A stretch of DNA of 64,000 nucleotides from Flavobacterium wongokense (GTDB taxonomy: Bacteria > Bacteroidota > Bacteroidia > Flavobacteriales > Flavobacteriaceae), in contig NZ_JAKIHP010000002.1 in NCBI RefSeq assembly GCF_021608265.1, positions 434,001 through 498,000 on the forward strand, written 5' to 3'. This document shows, piece by piece, positions 34,428-42,393 of this stretch. Positions within the stretch are counted from its first letter, which is position 1. Every line of letters starts with the position of its first letter. The notes beneath the pieces were generated by a model, which worked only from the letters and a program-made list of their open reading frames with translations, did not search any database and was not told the DNA's origin. Both the position numbers and the translations under genes were made by a program.

Positions 34428-36923
34428 ATGAAAAAATTTCATTTTCTTTTATCTGCACTATCATTATTTTTTTCAATAACAGTTTTTGGACAGGAAACCC
34501 GAGCCGGAGGCGAACGGACCGAAGGTAAACCAGAACGTGCCAAAATAACAATCACCGGAAAGATTAGCGAAAAAACCAGCAAACTTCCTCTGGAATACGC
34601 TACAGTTACTTTCAAAAACAGTAAAAACCCGAAAGCGGTTTTTGGCGGAATTACTGATAACAAAGGAGATTACAGTGTTGAAGTTACCGCTGGGACATAC
34701 GATATTACTTTTGAATTCATTTCATTTAAACCTACCATTATTAGTGGAAAACAATTGAATGAAAATACAAACCTAGGCAACACGGCTTTAGAGGAAGATG
34801 CCCAGCAATTACAGGAAGTGGTTGTCCGTGCCGAAAAAAGCACTGTTGAAATAAAGCTCGATAAAAAAGTGTACAATGTTGGCCAGGATATGATGGTCAA
34901 AGGCGGAACAGCTAGCGATGTGCTTGATAATGTTCCTTCTGTAACAGTTGACGCTGAAGGAAATGTTGCCCTGCGTGGCAATGAAAATGTAAAGGTGCTT
35001 ATCGACGGAAGACCGTCAAATGCCATAAATGTTGCAGATGCCCTTAAATCGATTCCGGCTGATGCTTTGGATAAAGTTGAAGTAATCACCAATCCGTCTG
35101 CGCGATACAATGCCGAAGGTGGCGGTGGAATCATCAATATTTTACTGAAAAAAGGGAAAAACCTTGGATTAAACGGGACCGTTGTAGCAAGTACAGGTTA
35201 TCCTGAAACTTACGGTTTGACCGGAACCATTAATTATAAAGCAAAGGAATTCAACCTCTTCACGACACAAGGCTATAATTACCGAAACAATCCGGGACAG
35301 GCTTTTACCAATTCCAGATTCCTGAATGACGATAATTCCACCAGGAATTTCATGAATGAAAATAGGGAAAACGAAAGGCTGAACAAATCCTATAATGCCA
35401 ATTTGGGAATGGATTGGTATTTAGACAAATCGACAACATGGACCAACACCTTCAACTACAGAAGAAGCAACGGAGATAACCGGGACAATGTTTTCCAAAA
35501 TTATTATGATGTAAACCATCTTTACACATCAACAACCAACCGGATTAACAATACCGACAGCGAAAGCCGTGACGTTGAATTTACCACCAACCTTACTAAG
35601 AACTTTAAAAAGGAAGGACACAAACTGACCATAGATGGTGCATTTTCTTCTGACCACGATTTGGATTTGGCTACCATTAACGAAACAAATACCCTAAGCT
35701 CAGGGCTTAGCGTTGATGAAACCGTAAACAATCAGCATCAAAGCAGGAACACCATTCAAGCCGATTATGTACTCCCTTTAGGCAAAGGCAGTCAGTTTGA
35801 AGCAGGGTATCGTGGTGATTTTTCTAAAAATCTTAGCGATTACAGTGTGTCAAGAAACGGCGAAATCCAAAACAATTACACGAATTCACTTGAATACAAA
35901 GAAAAAGTGAACGCGCTTTATACGCAATACGGATTCAAAATCAACAAATTCTCGACGCTTTTAGGGCTTCGTTGGGAGGATTCAGATATTGATGTAAACC
36001 AATTGGCAACAGCCGATTTTACCAATAAAAAATACAACAACTTTTTCCCAAGTGCTTTCTTCACTTATGAAATCGATGACAAAAGCAGCGCTTCCATCAG
36101 TTTTAGCCGAAGGATCCAAAGGCCAAGAGGAAGACAGCTGAATCCGTTCAATAATCTTTCCAGCAACGTCAATATCTTTGTGGGTAATCCCGATTTGAAC
36201 CCGGCATACACCAATGCAATTGACCTGGGCTACATCAGGCGTTGGGACAAACTCACCTTCAACACTTCGCTTTACGGAAATAAAACTACCGATGTCTTCC
36301 AACAGGTAAGAATCCAAACCGATACACTCGAAGACGGAACTCCGGTGATAACCACCACTCCAATAAACCTGGCGACAGAATACAGAAGCGGTTTTGAATT
36401 TACCCTGAACTACAGCCCTTATAAATGGTGGAAACTAAATTCGAATTTCAATTTCTTTTATATCAAAACTGATGGTGACTACTCGTATATCGATACCAAC
36501 AATGTTGAACAGGAACAGGATTTTGATTTTGAAACCACTTCCTGGTTCACGCGTCTGACCTCAAAAGTTACGCTGCCTTATAAAATTGACTGGCAGACCA
36601 ACATGAATTATCAGGGCGCACAAAAAAACAGGCAGGGAAGTTCTTTAGGTAATTTCAGTATGAACCTCGCTTTGAGTAAAGATATCTTAAAAGATAAAGG
36701 AACGATTGCCTTCAACGTGAGCGATGTTTTCAATTCGAGAAAAAGGATACAGGATACTTTCATAGACGGAACTGTTGAATCCCACAGCGAAATGCAATGG
36801 AGAAAAAGACAATTCAACCTGTCATTCACGTACCGATTCAATGTTCAGAAATCGGATAGGGAAAAAGAAAAACGCAAACAAAACCAACAACAAGGTGATG
36901 ACAATGGAGATTTCCAAGGATAG
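34428..36923 (+). CDS. TonB-dependent receptor, carboxypeptidase-regulatory plus OMP_b-brl_3 type
   Basis: 831 aa. Signal peptide (MKKFHFLLSALSLFFSITVFGQ) then a carboxypeptidase-regulatory-like domain (ITGKISEKTSKLPLEYATV..., about 40-120), a plug domain (LDNVPSVTVDAEGNVALRGNENVKVLIDGRPS at about 165-200) and a long barrel of the outer membrane beta-barrel family 3. Extra Asn/Asp-rich loops throughout the barrel fit surface exposure. Ligand unknown and there is no SusD partner, so glycan import by a SusCD pair is not indicated. The start 34428 gives the signal peptide; the open frame 11 codons upstream is not used. Ends with a lysine/glutamine-rich tail. Confidence 0.88.
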   Translation: MKKFHFLLSALSLFFSITVFGQETRAGGERTEGKPERAKITITGKISEKTSKLPLEYATVTFKNSKNPKAVFGGITDNKGDYSVEVTAGTYDITFEFISFKPTIISGKQLNENTNLGNTALEEDAQQLQEVVVRAEKSTVEIKLDKKVYNVGQDMMVKGGTASDVLDNVPSVTVDAEGNVALRGNENVKVLIDGRPSNAINVADALKSIPADALDKVEVITNPSARYNAEGGGGIINILLKKGKNLGLNGTVVASTGYPETYGLTGTINYKAKEFNLFTTQGYNYRNNPGQAFTNSRFLNDDNSTRNFMNENRENERLNKSYNANLGMDWYLDKSTTWTNTFNYRRSNGDNRDNVFQNYYDVNHLYTSTTNRINNTDSESRDVEFTTNLTKNFKKEGHKLTIDGAFSSDHDLDLATINETNTLSSGLSVDETVNNQHQSRNTIQADYVLPLGKGSQFEAGYRGDFSKNLSDYSVSRNGEIQNNYTNSLEYKEKVNALYTQYGFKINKFSTLLGLRWEDSDIDVNQLATADFTNKKYNNFFPSAFFTYEIDDKSSASISFSRRIQRPRGRQLNPFNNLSSNVNIFVGNPDLNPAYTNAIDLGYIRRWDKLTFNTSLYGNKTTDVFQQVRIQTDTLEDGTPVITTTPINLATEYRSGFEFTLNYSPYKWWKLNSNFNFFYIKTDGDYSYIDTNNVEQEQDFDFETTSWFTRLTSKVTLPYKIDWQTNMNYQGAQKNRQGSSLGNFSMNLALSKDILKDKGTIAFNVSDVFNSRKRIQDTFIDGTVESHSEMQWRKRQFNLSFTYRFNVQKSDREKEKRKQNQQQGDDNGDFQG

Positions 36924-36928
36924 CATAA

Positions 36929-36958
36929 AAAAAGCCCCGAATTTCGGGGCTTTTTTTT
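36929..36958. terminator. bidirectional terminator
   Basis: AAAGCCCCGA / TCGGGGCTTT hairpin followed by T8; shared by the TonB receptor (+) and the 57-aa gene (-). The stem is the same as in the terminator at 42340-42370. Confidence 0.9.
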
Positions 36959-36972
36959 AACAAAAACTTTGT

Positions 36973-37146
36973 TTAAGATTTTTGCTCAGCTTCTTTTTGA
37001 GCTTTTCTTTCCTGGTACAATTCAGTGATACCACCATACAACCAATAAGGTACGATGAAGGTAATCAAGAAAATCATTAACCAAAAACCGATCGTTAAAA
37101 CGGTCAGGAAAAGTAAGAAACCTAAATACTGTTGAAATTCAAACAT
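36973..37146 (-). CDS. 57-aa membrane microprotein
   Basis: ATG 37146-37144, TAA 36975-36973. One or two hydrophobic segments (FQQYLGFLLFLTVLTIGFWL and MIFLITFIVPYWLYGG) and a basic, glutamine-rich cytoplasmic tail (ELYQERKAQKEAEQKS). A full promoter (37175-37206) and a terminator flank it, so it is a complete monocistronic unit. Function unknown. Below usual gene-calling length. Confidence 0.7.
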   Translation of the reverse strand: MFEFQQYLGFLLFLTVLTIGFWLMIFLITFIVPYWLYGGITELYQERKAQKEAEQKS

Positions 37147-37174
37147 GTTTTCCGGAATTTTTTTGAATTATACG

Positions 37175-37206
37175 CAAATGTAAGCTGAATTATTATCCTA
37201 ACCAAA
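37175..37206 (-). promoter_or_regulatory. promoter of the 57-aa gene
   Basis: Minus strand TTTG (37206-37203), 20-nt spacer, TACATTTG (37182-37175). A consensus Bacteroidota promoter 29 nt before the start. Confidence 0.75.
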
Positions 37207-37241
37207 AACAAAATCAATTTTTATTAAATACTTTTTATCCG

Positions 37242-37249
37242 TATTTTTG
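37242..37249 (+). promoter_or_regulatory. fumC promoter -7 element
   Basis: TATTTTTG, the same octamer as before the prfB element, 15 nt before the second copy of the dispersed repeat. Confidence 0.45.
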
Positions 37250-37263
37250 GGCTGGAATTTTTA

Positions 37264-37317
37264 GGAGCTGTTTCCCGCTTTCCGCGCTACACGGTAGCTC
37301 GCTCCAATCGGGGCTAA
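37264..37317 (+). repeat. dispersed flavobacterial element, copy 2 (fumC leader)
   Basis: Begins GGAGCTGTTTCCCGCTTTCC and ends CTCCAATCGGGGCTAA. Its ends match copy 1 at 21032-21115 in the opposite orientation. The middle is shorter here and holds an imperfect GCTACACGGTAGC hairpin instead of the A/T inverted repeat. Confidence 0.65.
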
Positions 37318-37354
37318 TTTTGAAAACTACTTTATTAACATATACAAATACACA

Positions 37355-38752
37355 ATGGAATACAGAATTGAAAAAGACACGATGGGTGAAGTAAAAGTTC
37401 CTGCCGATAAATATTGGGGAGCTCAAACGGAACGTTCAAGGAATAACTTTAAAATCGGGCCATCAGCATCGATGCCTAAGGAAATCATAGAAGGTTTTGC
37501 TTACCTGAAAAAAGCGGCTGCTTACGCAAACTCTGAACTTGGAGTGCTGACCGTTGAAAAACGCGATGCAATTGCCGCCGTTTGCGACGAAATCCTCGAA
37601 GGAAAATTAGCTGATGAATTTCCATTGGTAATTTGGCAGACAGGTTCTGGGACACAAAGCAATATGAACGTGAATGAAGTGATTGCCAATCGCGCACAGG
37701 TTTTGGCCGGTCAAAAAATTGGCGAAGGCGAAGCAGTGGTAAAGGCAAACGACGACGTAAACAAATCACAATCCTCTAACGATACGTTTCCAACAGGAAT
37801 GCATATTGCCTGTTATAAAGCTGTAGTTGAAGTGACGATTCCAGGCGTTGAAAAACTTCGCGATACTTTGGCTAAAAAGTCAAGGGAAAACATGAATGTG
37901 GTGAAAATCGGAAGAACGCACCTTATGGATGCTACGCCTTTGACCTTAGGACAGGAACTTTCGGGTTATGTAGCCCAATTGGATTACGGAATCAAAGCAT
38001 TAAAAAATACTTTAGCACATTTATCAGAAGTTGCGCTTGGCGGAACTGCCGTTGGAACCGGATTGAATACTCCGGCTGGCTATGATAAAATTGTTGCCGG
38101 ATATATTGCCAAATTCACTGGTCACCCATTTGTGACTGCGCCAAATAAATTTGAGGCATTGGCATCGCACGACGCAATTGTTGAAAGCCATGGTGCCTTG
38201 AAACAATTGGCTGTTTCGTTAAACAAAATTGCCAATGATATCAGAATGCTGGCTTCTGGTCCGCGTTCGGGAATTGGAGAAATCCTTATTCCTGAAAATG
38301 AGCCTGGTTCATCCATCATGCCTGGAAAAGTTAACCCAACACAATGCGAAGCCTTAACCATGGTTTGTGCTCAGGTTATGGGTAATGATGTAGCTATTTC
38401 GGTTGGTGGCATGCAGGGTCATTACGAATTGAATGTTTTCAAACCAGTAATGGCGGCTAACTTTTTACAATCGGCACGTTTGATTGGAGATGCCTGTGTT
38501 TCGTTCGACGAGCATTGCGCACAAGGAATCGAGCCAAACCACACTAGAATCAAGGAATTGGTAGACAACTCATTGATGTTGGTTACCGCTTTGAATACTA
38601 AGATTGGTTATTACAAATCGGCTGAAATTGCACAGACAGCGCATAAAAACGGAACAACCTTAAAAGAGGAAGCAATTCGTTTAGGTTATGTTTCTGCCGA
38701 AGATTTTGATGCCTGGGTAAAACCTGAAGATATGGTTGGAAGCCTGAAATAA
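37355..38752 (+). CDS. fumC: fumarate hydratase, class II
   Basis: TCA-cycle interconversion of fumarate and malate, iron-independent. 465 aa, tetramer of the fumarase/aspartase superfamily. [11 protein letters not shown] (about 139-149), [16 protein letters not shown] with the catalytic His, and the family signature [16 protein letters not shown] with the mobile-loop serine. Own leader containing the dispersed element; terminator downstream at 38781. Confidence 0.97.
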   Translation: MEYRIEKDTMGEVKVPADKYWGAQTERSRNNFKIGPSASMPKEIIEGFAYLKKAAAYANSELGVLTVEKRDAIAAVCDEILEGKLADEFPLVIWQTGSGTQSNMNVNEVIANRAQVLAGQKIGEGEAVVKANDDVNKSQSSNDTFPTGMHIACYKAVVEVTIPGVEKLRDTLAKKSRENMNVVKIGRTHLMDATPLTLGQELSGYVAQLDYGIKALKNTLAHLSEVALGGTAVGTGLNTPAGYDKIVAGYIAKFTGHPFVTAPNKFEALASHDAIVESHGALKQLAVSLNKIANDIRMLASGPRSGIGEILIPENEPGSSIMPGKVNPTQCEALTMVCAQVMGNDVAISVGGMQGHYELNVFKPVMAANFLQSARLIGDACVSFDEHCAQGIEPNHTRIKELVDNSLMLVTALNTKIGYYKSAEIAQTAHKNGTTLKEEAIRLGYVSAEDFDAWVKPEDMVGSLK

Positions 38753-38780
38753 TCAAAATCATACCTAATAAAAATAAAAA

Positions 38781-38805
38781 AAATCCCGCTAACTGCGGGA
38801 TTTTT
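38781..38805 (+). terminator. fumC terminator
   Basis: AAATCCCGC-TAACT-GCGGGATTT hairpin followed by T run. Confidence 0.85.
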
Positions 38806-38872
38806 CGATCTGTCAAAATCAAACAAAACAATAATCAAACTATTATTTTCTTTTTGACATACATTTATGAGG

Positions 38873-39376
38873 TTATGGTTTTTTCTTCATAAACATATTG
38901 GTGTAGTATTTTTTTCCTGTAGTTTCATCAACGGTAACCGAAACTCCGATATGGGTATAATCTCCTTCGATGTTTTCTTTGTGGCCTGGACTGTGCAGCC
39001 ATGCATACATGGCGCTTTCTGCAGTTTGATAGTTGTAGGCAACGTTCTCTGCTACCCTTTGTGCACCTAACACTTCCACTAAGTTATTAGCTCTTTGCTG
39101 AAAATAATCGTGGTTTACCACTTTATTATCAATCATATAGATATTGTGCTCCTGTGATTTGTACGAAATGTGGTTAATCACCTCAAGTCGGTTCAATCCA
39201 ACACTAACACGGTAATCATTGATAAGGGTAACTAGTTTTAATTCGGTGTCATTGTAGTTGTATGAAGTTACAACTTGTCTGTTTGAAGTTGAGCTGTCTT
39301 CTTGGTCTGAAGAACAGGATACCATAGTGAACACGATTGCTAACGGCAACAATGCTCTAAACATTTTTGCTTTCAT
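38873..39376 (-). CDS. CAP-domain lipoprotein
   Basis: 167 aa. Signal peptide with lipobox (FTMVSC, Cys21) and an acidic serine-rich linker, then a CAP/SCP-PR1 domain: LINDYRVSVGLNRLEV, HNIYMIDNKVVNHDYF, RVAENVAY, AWLHSPGHKENIEGDYTHIGVSV. The His and Glu of the classic metal site (NHDYF His, VAEN Glu, PGH His) are present. CAP proteins are secreted proteins of unclear activity. The upstream region holds a tandemly duplicated hairpin (39391-39476). Confidence 0.88.
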   Translation of the reverse strand: MKAKMFRALLPLAIVFTMVSCSSDQEDSSTSNRQVVTSYNYNDTELKLVTLINDYRVSVGLNRLEVINHISYKSQEHNIYMIDNKVVNHDYFQQRANNLVEVLGAQRVAENVAYNYQTAESAMYAWLHSPGHKENIEGDYTHIGVSVTVDETTGKKYYTNMFMKKKP

Positions 39377-39390
39377 AGTAGTAGGTTAAG

Positions 39391-39476
39391 TTTAATAAAG
39401 TAGATGTGGGGCAAACACTTTATTGTGATTAATATTGACAGTTTTTAATAAAGTAGATGTGGGGCAAACACTTTAT
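39391..39476. repeat. two exact 33-bp direct repeats, each a stem-loop
   Basis: 39391-39423 and 39444-39476 are identical over 33 bp, starting TTTAATAAAGTAGATGTGGG, with 20 bp between them (53-bp period). Inside each, ATAAAGT and ACTTTAT form a perfect 7-bp stem around a 15-nt loop AGATGTGGGGCAAAC. The right-hand copy is farther from the CAP gene. The left copy lies 15 nt upstream of the CAP start codon, so both are likely in its transcript or promoter. Confidence 0.9.
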
Positions 39477-39656
39477 AGAATTATTTTTGACAGAACGTAA
39501 TTGTTATTTTGTTAGACAATTCTACATCTTTTATCGTTTAAATACCAAAAAAAATCGATGAAATACATATATTTATCTTTATATAATGTATTTTTCCTAC
39601 TTTATAAGATTTTATTACACAGATTTGTACTACAACATTAACGGAATGGATTTCAT

Positions 39657-39678
39657 AAAAAAAACACTCCGAAGAGTG
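39657..39678 (-). terminator. pdxH terminator
   Basis: Minus strand CACTC-TTCG-GAGTG, a UUCG-tetraloop hairpin, followed by T8. Confidence 0.8.
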
Positions 39679-39709
39679 GTTGAATATTATTGATAAAATC
39701 AATTTGCAG

Positions 39710-40354
39710 TCAAGGCGAAAGTCGTTCCATTTTCCAATTGAAAACAGCATGCAGTTGATACCTGATTCTGTCGTGTAATCGGTTGGGCCTTCCCTGCCAA
39801 AACTCCACTTCTACTGGTCGAACGAGGAATCCTCCCCAGAATTCAGGCCTTGGAATTGGTTTGCCCTGATACTTAGATTCCAATTTTTTTAATTGGTCAT
39901 CCAAAAATTCCCGTGAAGGGATAACTTCGCTTTGTGACGAAACAATTGCGCCAAGCTTGCTTCCATCAGGCCTTGATTCGAAATAATTATCTGAAACAGC
40001 TTCCATGGTTTTTTCGACTACGCCTTTAATGATGACCTGCCTTTCCATGCCCGGCCAAAAGAATGAAAGACAGACATTTGGATTATTAAGGATTGCTTTC
40101 CCTTTTTCTGAATTGTAATTGGTATAAAAAATAAAACCCTCTTCGTCATATTTTTTAAGCAATACCACTCTCGATTTTGGAAAACCGTCCAAACCAATCG
40201 TAGCTACTGTCATGGCATTGACCTCATCTACTCCACCAAACTCCTTAGTTTCATGAAACCATTTATGGAATAAATTGATTGGATCTTCAGGAAGCTCAGT
40301 TTCAACAAGCTGGCTTTTCTCATAGGATTTTCTATAATTGCTTAAGTCTTCCAT
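39710..40354 (-). CDS. pdxH: pyridoxamine/pyridoxine 5'-phosphate oxidase
   Basis: FMN-dependent last step of PLP synthesis and salvage. 214 aa: MTVATIGLDGFPKSRVVLLKKYDEEGFIFYTNY (48-80) binds FMN, ARQVIIKG-like MERQVIIKG region, and the C-terminal PRPEFWGGFLVRPVEVEFWQG and RLHDRIRY, the PdxH signature with the conserved Arg and His. 27 nt downstream of rnz on the same strand, so probably in one operon with it. Confidence 0.95.
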   Translation of the reverse strand: MEDLSNYRKSYEKSQLVETELPEDPINLFHKWFHETKEFGGVDEVNAMTVATIGLDGFPKSRVVLLKKYDEEGFIFYTNYNSEKGKAILNNPNVCLSFFWPGMERQVIIKGVVEKTMEAVSDNYFESRPDGSKLGAIVSSQSEVIPSREFLDDQLKKLESKYQGKPIPRPEFWGGFLVRPVEVEFWQGRPNRLHDRIRYQLHAVFNWKMERLSP

Positions 40355-40381
40355 TTTGATAATGATTTTATACTAACAAAT

Positions 40382-41290
40382 TTACTCAAATTCAAAAACA
40401 ACTCCGTCATCGGCTAAAAGGACATTGGGATGTATGGTTAAGGCTTCCTGCCGGAATAATTCGATATTGGAATAACGGGTGCTATAATGGCCCAGGATCA
40501 AATCCTTTACGTTTGCTTTCTGCGCAATCATTGCTGCCTGCTTTGCGGTACTGTGCATCGTTGATTCGGCTTTATCAGCCTCAGATTCCAGGAAAGTTGT
40601 TTCGTGGTACAATACATCGCATTTTTCTATAATTGGAATAATAGATTCGTCATACATCGTATCGCTGCAGAATGCGTAGCTTTTTGCAGGTTCGGGATCA
40701 AAGGTCAGTTCGGCGTTAGGAATGATTGTTCCATCTTCTAGCTTGATATCGCCACCATATTTTATCTTTCGATAATAAACTACATCAATATTATATTTTT
40801 CGACAGCTTCAATATTCAACTTTCGTTCTTTGGCTTTTTCCTGAAACAGATAACCGTTGGTATAAATACGGTGTTTTAACGGAATTGTTTTTACCAAAAC
40901 CTTATCATCTTCAAAAACAACTTCGCTTTCCTTAGAATCCAATTCATGGAAATAGAGATTGTAACCGGTATAGGAATTGGAATAACGCAATTGCAAAAGG
41001 ATAATCTCCTTGATGCCTTTTGGGCCATATACATGTAAATCGGTTTGGCGGTTAAGCAGCATGAAAGTTGAAATCAATCCGACCAATCCATAAAAATGGT
41101 CGCCATGCAGATGCGAGATAAAGATGTGGTTGATTTTAGAAAACTTGAGCTTGTTTTTGCGCAACTGAACTTGTGTTCCTTCGCCGCAGTCAATCAGGAA
41201 CATTCGGTTCCTGATTTCCAAAACTTGTGAAGTCGGATTGGTTATCGTACGTGGAGTTGCAGCGTAACAGCCAAGAATGGTTAATTTCAT
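40382..41290 (-). CDS. rnz: ribonuclease Z
   Basis: tRNA 3' end endonuclease of the metallo-beta-lactamase superfamily, 302 aa, short (single-domain) form. HLHGDH at 60-65 (His60, His62, Asp64, His65) plus later histidines (YHETTFLESEADK with H; LILGHYSTRY) bind two zincs. N-terminus MKLTILGCYAATPR is as expected. Downstream of a small STAS-like gene by 19 nt. Confidence 0.95.
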   Translation of the reverse strand: MKLTILGCYAATPRTITNPTSQVLEIRNRMFLIDCGEGTQVQLRKNKLKFSKINHIFISHLHGDHFYGLVGLISTFMLLNRQTDLHVYGPKGIKEIILLQLRYSNSYTGYNLYFHELDSKESEVVFEDDKVLVKTIPLKHRIYTNGYLFQEKAKERKLNIEAVEKYNIDVVYYRKIKYGGDIKLEDGTIIPNAELTFDPEPAKSYAFCSDTMYDESIIPIIEKCDVLYHETTFLESEADKAESTMHSTAKQAAMIAQKANVKDLILGHYSTRYSNIELFRQEALTIHPNVLLADDGVVFEFE

Positions 41291-41309
41291 TATATATATA
41301 TGTGGAAAA

Positions 41310-41642
41310 TTAAAAACCTAAATCGCGCTCAATTTCTTCCATCTCAATAATATCATGTGCTTCCTGTATGGTTGGAACTACCGTAAGCTTTGCAGGAACA
41401 TCATTAAAGTTAATGTTATCCGCAACAAGCACTAAGGATTTCTTTTCCTTTTTATGGGATTTCGTCATATCGCCAAACAACTTTATATCATTCATCGTTA
41501 TTGCTTTATCATACGATAAATCAATGATTAGGTTTTGGGATTTATAACTATTGTATTCATTATTCAGTTTCAGGAAAAACTCTGCAGTATTGTATTGAGT
41601 ATTCCTTATTGTGGTGGTATGTCCTTTTCGTTCGACTTTCAT
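41310..41642 (-). CDS. STAS-like protein upstream of rnz
   Basis: 110 aa, no signal peptide. LNNEYNSYKSQNLIIDLSYDKAITMNDIKLFGDMTKSH and SLVLVADNINFNDVPAKLTVVPTIQEAHDIIEMEEIERDLGF look like the alternating strands and helices of a STAS/anti-sigma-antagonist fold. Genes at this place are often mis-named ribonuclease Z by neighbour transfer; no metallo-beta-lactamase motif exists here. The typical phosphorylated serine of anti-anti-sigma factors is not obvious. Confidence 0.6.
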   Translation of the reverse strand: MKVERKGHTTTIRNTQYNTAEFFLKLNNEYNSYKSQNLIIDLSYDKAITMNDIKLFGDMTKSHKKEKKSLVLVADNINFNDVPAKLTVVPTIQEAHDIIEMEEIERDLGF

Positions 41643-41902
41643 TTGGAATGCGGATATAATAATATGACGCTAATTTACTAAGATTTTGCCATTAATCCTT
41701 GATTTGTCATCTGATTATGATTTTGATGTTGCAGTTCATAGAAAATATTGGTTTTTCACCGATGAAATGCACGTTTTTTTAACATTTTCTAGACGAACTG
41801 CACAAAAAAAACGCTGAAAACCCCCGAATTCATTGAATTTGTCGATTAAACGACTTTTGAGGTTAGTTATCGTTTTTTTTTTCACCGCTTAGGGTGTTGA
41901 AG

Positions 41903-41910
41903 TAGTTTTG
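41903..41910 (+). promoter_or_regulatory. promoter element of the small secreted gene
   Basis: TAGTTTTG fits TANNTTTG, 28 nt before the start. Upstream at 41844-41857 a GTCG-ATTAAA-CGAC hairpin lies next to an AATTC-ATT-GAATT repeat, possible operators. Confidence 0.45.
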
Positions 41911-41938
41911 AATCAGAAATAACAAAGAAACCAAAATT

Positions 41939-42301
41939 ATGACAACAGCTAATAACACTTCAACTCAAACAAACTTTAAAGTAATTGTTTTATTTGTATT
42001 AGTAATGTTATTTTCAAATGTAACTTTTGCTCAGTCTAACACAACGGCTGTTGCTTCAACTACATCAACTGAGGTTTCTGTTTCTAACGATGCTACAATC
42101 GTTATCTCGACTGACAACAGTGTAGCTGCTTCAATGGATTTCGCAGTTTGGTTCATGGGTTCTAAAAAAACTTCTAACAATACATCAAATAACGGTTCAT
42201 TCAGCAAAAAACAATTAATCAATGCTGGTATTAAAACCAACAGTGTATTAGTTAGATCTTTCTTGAAAAAAATGAGTTCTCAAGAAAATGGTGTTGCATA
42301 A
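41939..42301 (+). CDS. small secreted Ser/Thr/Asn-rich protein
   Basis: 120 aa with an extended signal peptide (NFKVIVLFVLVMLFSNVTFAQS, residues 12-33). The mature part is dominated by Ser, Thr, Asn and Val (SNTTAVASTTSTEVSVSNDA), then a short hydrophobic patch SMDFAVWFMGSKK and a basic end. No domain is recognised and no sorting tail is seen. Strong terminator downstream suggests an abundant transcript. Confidence 0.65.
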   Translation: MTTANNTSTQTNFKVIVLFVLVMLFSNVTFAQSNTTAVASTTSTEVSVSNDATIVISTDNSVAASMDFAVWFMGSKKTSNNTSNNGSFSKKQLINAGIKTNSVLVRSFLKKMSSQENGVA

Positions 42302-42339
42302 TTATGTTTCTATATAAATTTGGTTAGTTTAGGAAACTA

Positions 42340-42370
42340 AAAGCCCCGAAGGTTCTCTTCGGGGCTTTTT
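42340..42370. terminator. bidirectional terminator
   Basis: AAAGCCCCGAA / TTCGGGGCTTT hairpin then T5; between the small secreted gene (+) and the TPR gene (-). Confidence 0.88.
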
Positions 42371-42393
42371 ATATTTAATGGAATCTAAATTTA

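Larger units (their letters stand above)
39377..39709. other. intergenic region with duplicated hairpin, otherwise featureless
   Basis: 333 bases without a gene. The left part holds the two 33-bp hairpin repeats (39391-39423 and 39444-39476). From 39480 to 39650 the DNA is very AT-rich with no frame, no palindrome and no confident promoter. The right end holds the pdxH terminator. Confidence 0.7.

Noticed and set aside
34428..36923. SusC-type glycan importer
   Set aside because: No SusD partner and the plug/barrel type fits the OMP_b-brl_3 group, so a polysaccharide utilisation locus is not supported.
39391..39476. two-copy CRISPR array
   Set aside because: Only two identical repeats with a 20-bp AT-rich gap; no cas genes; each repeat is a plain stem-loop.
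39538..39750. 70-aa minus-strand ORF overlapping the 3' end of pdxH
   Set aside because: Mostly antisense-frame or AT-rich translation (many Ile/Phe/Lys), overlaps the pdxH terminator and 3' end, no family.
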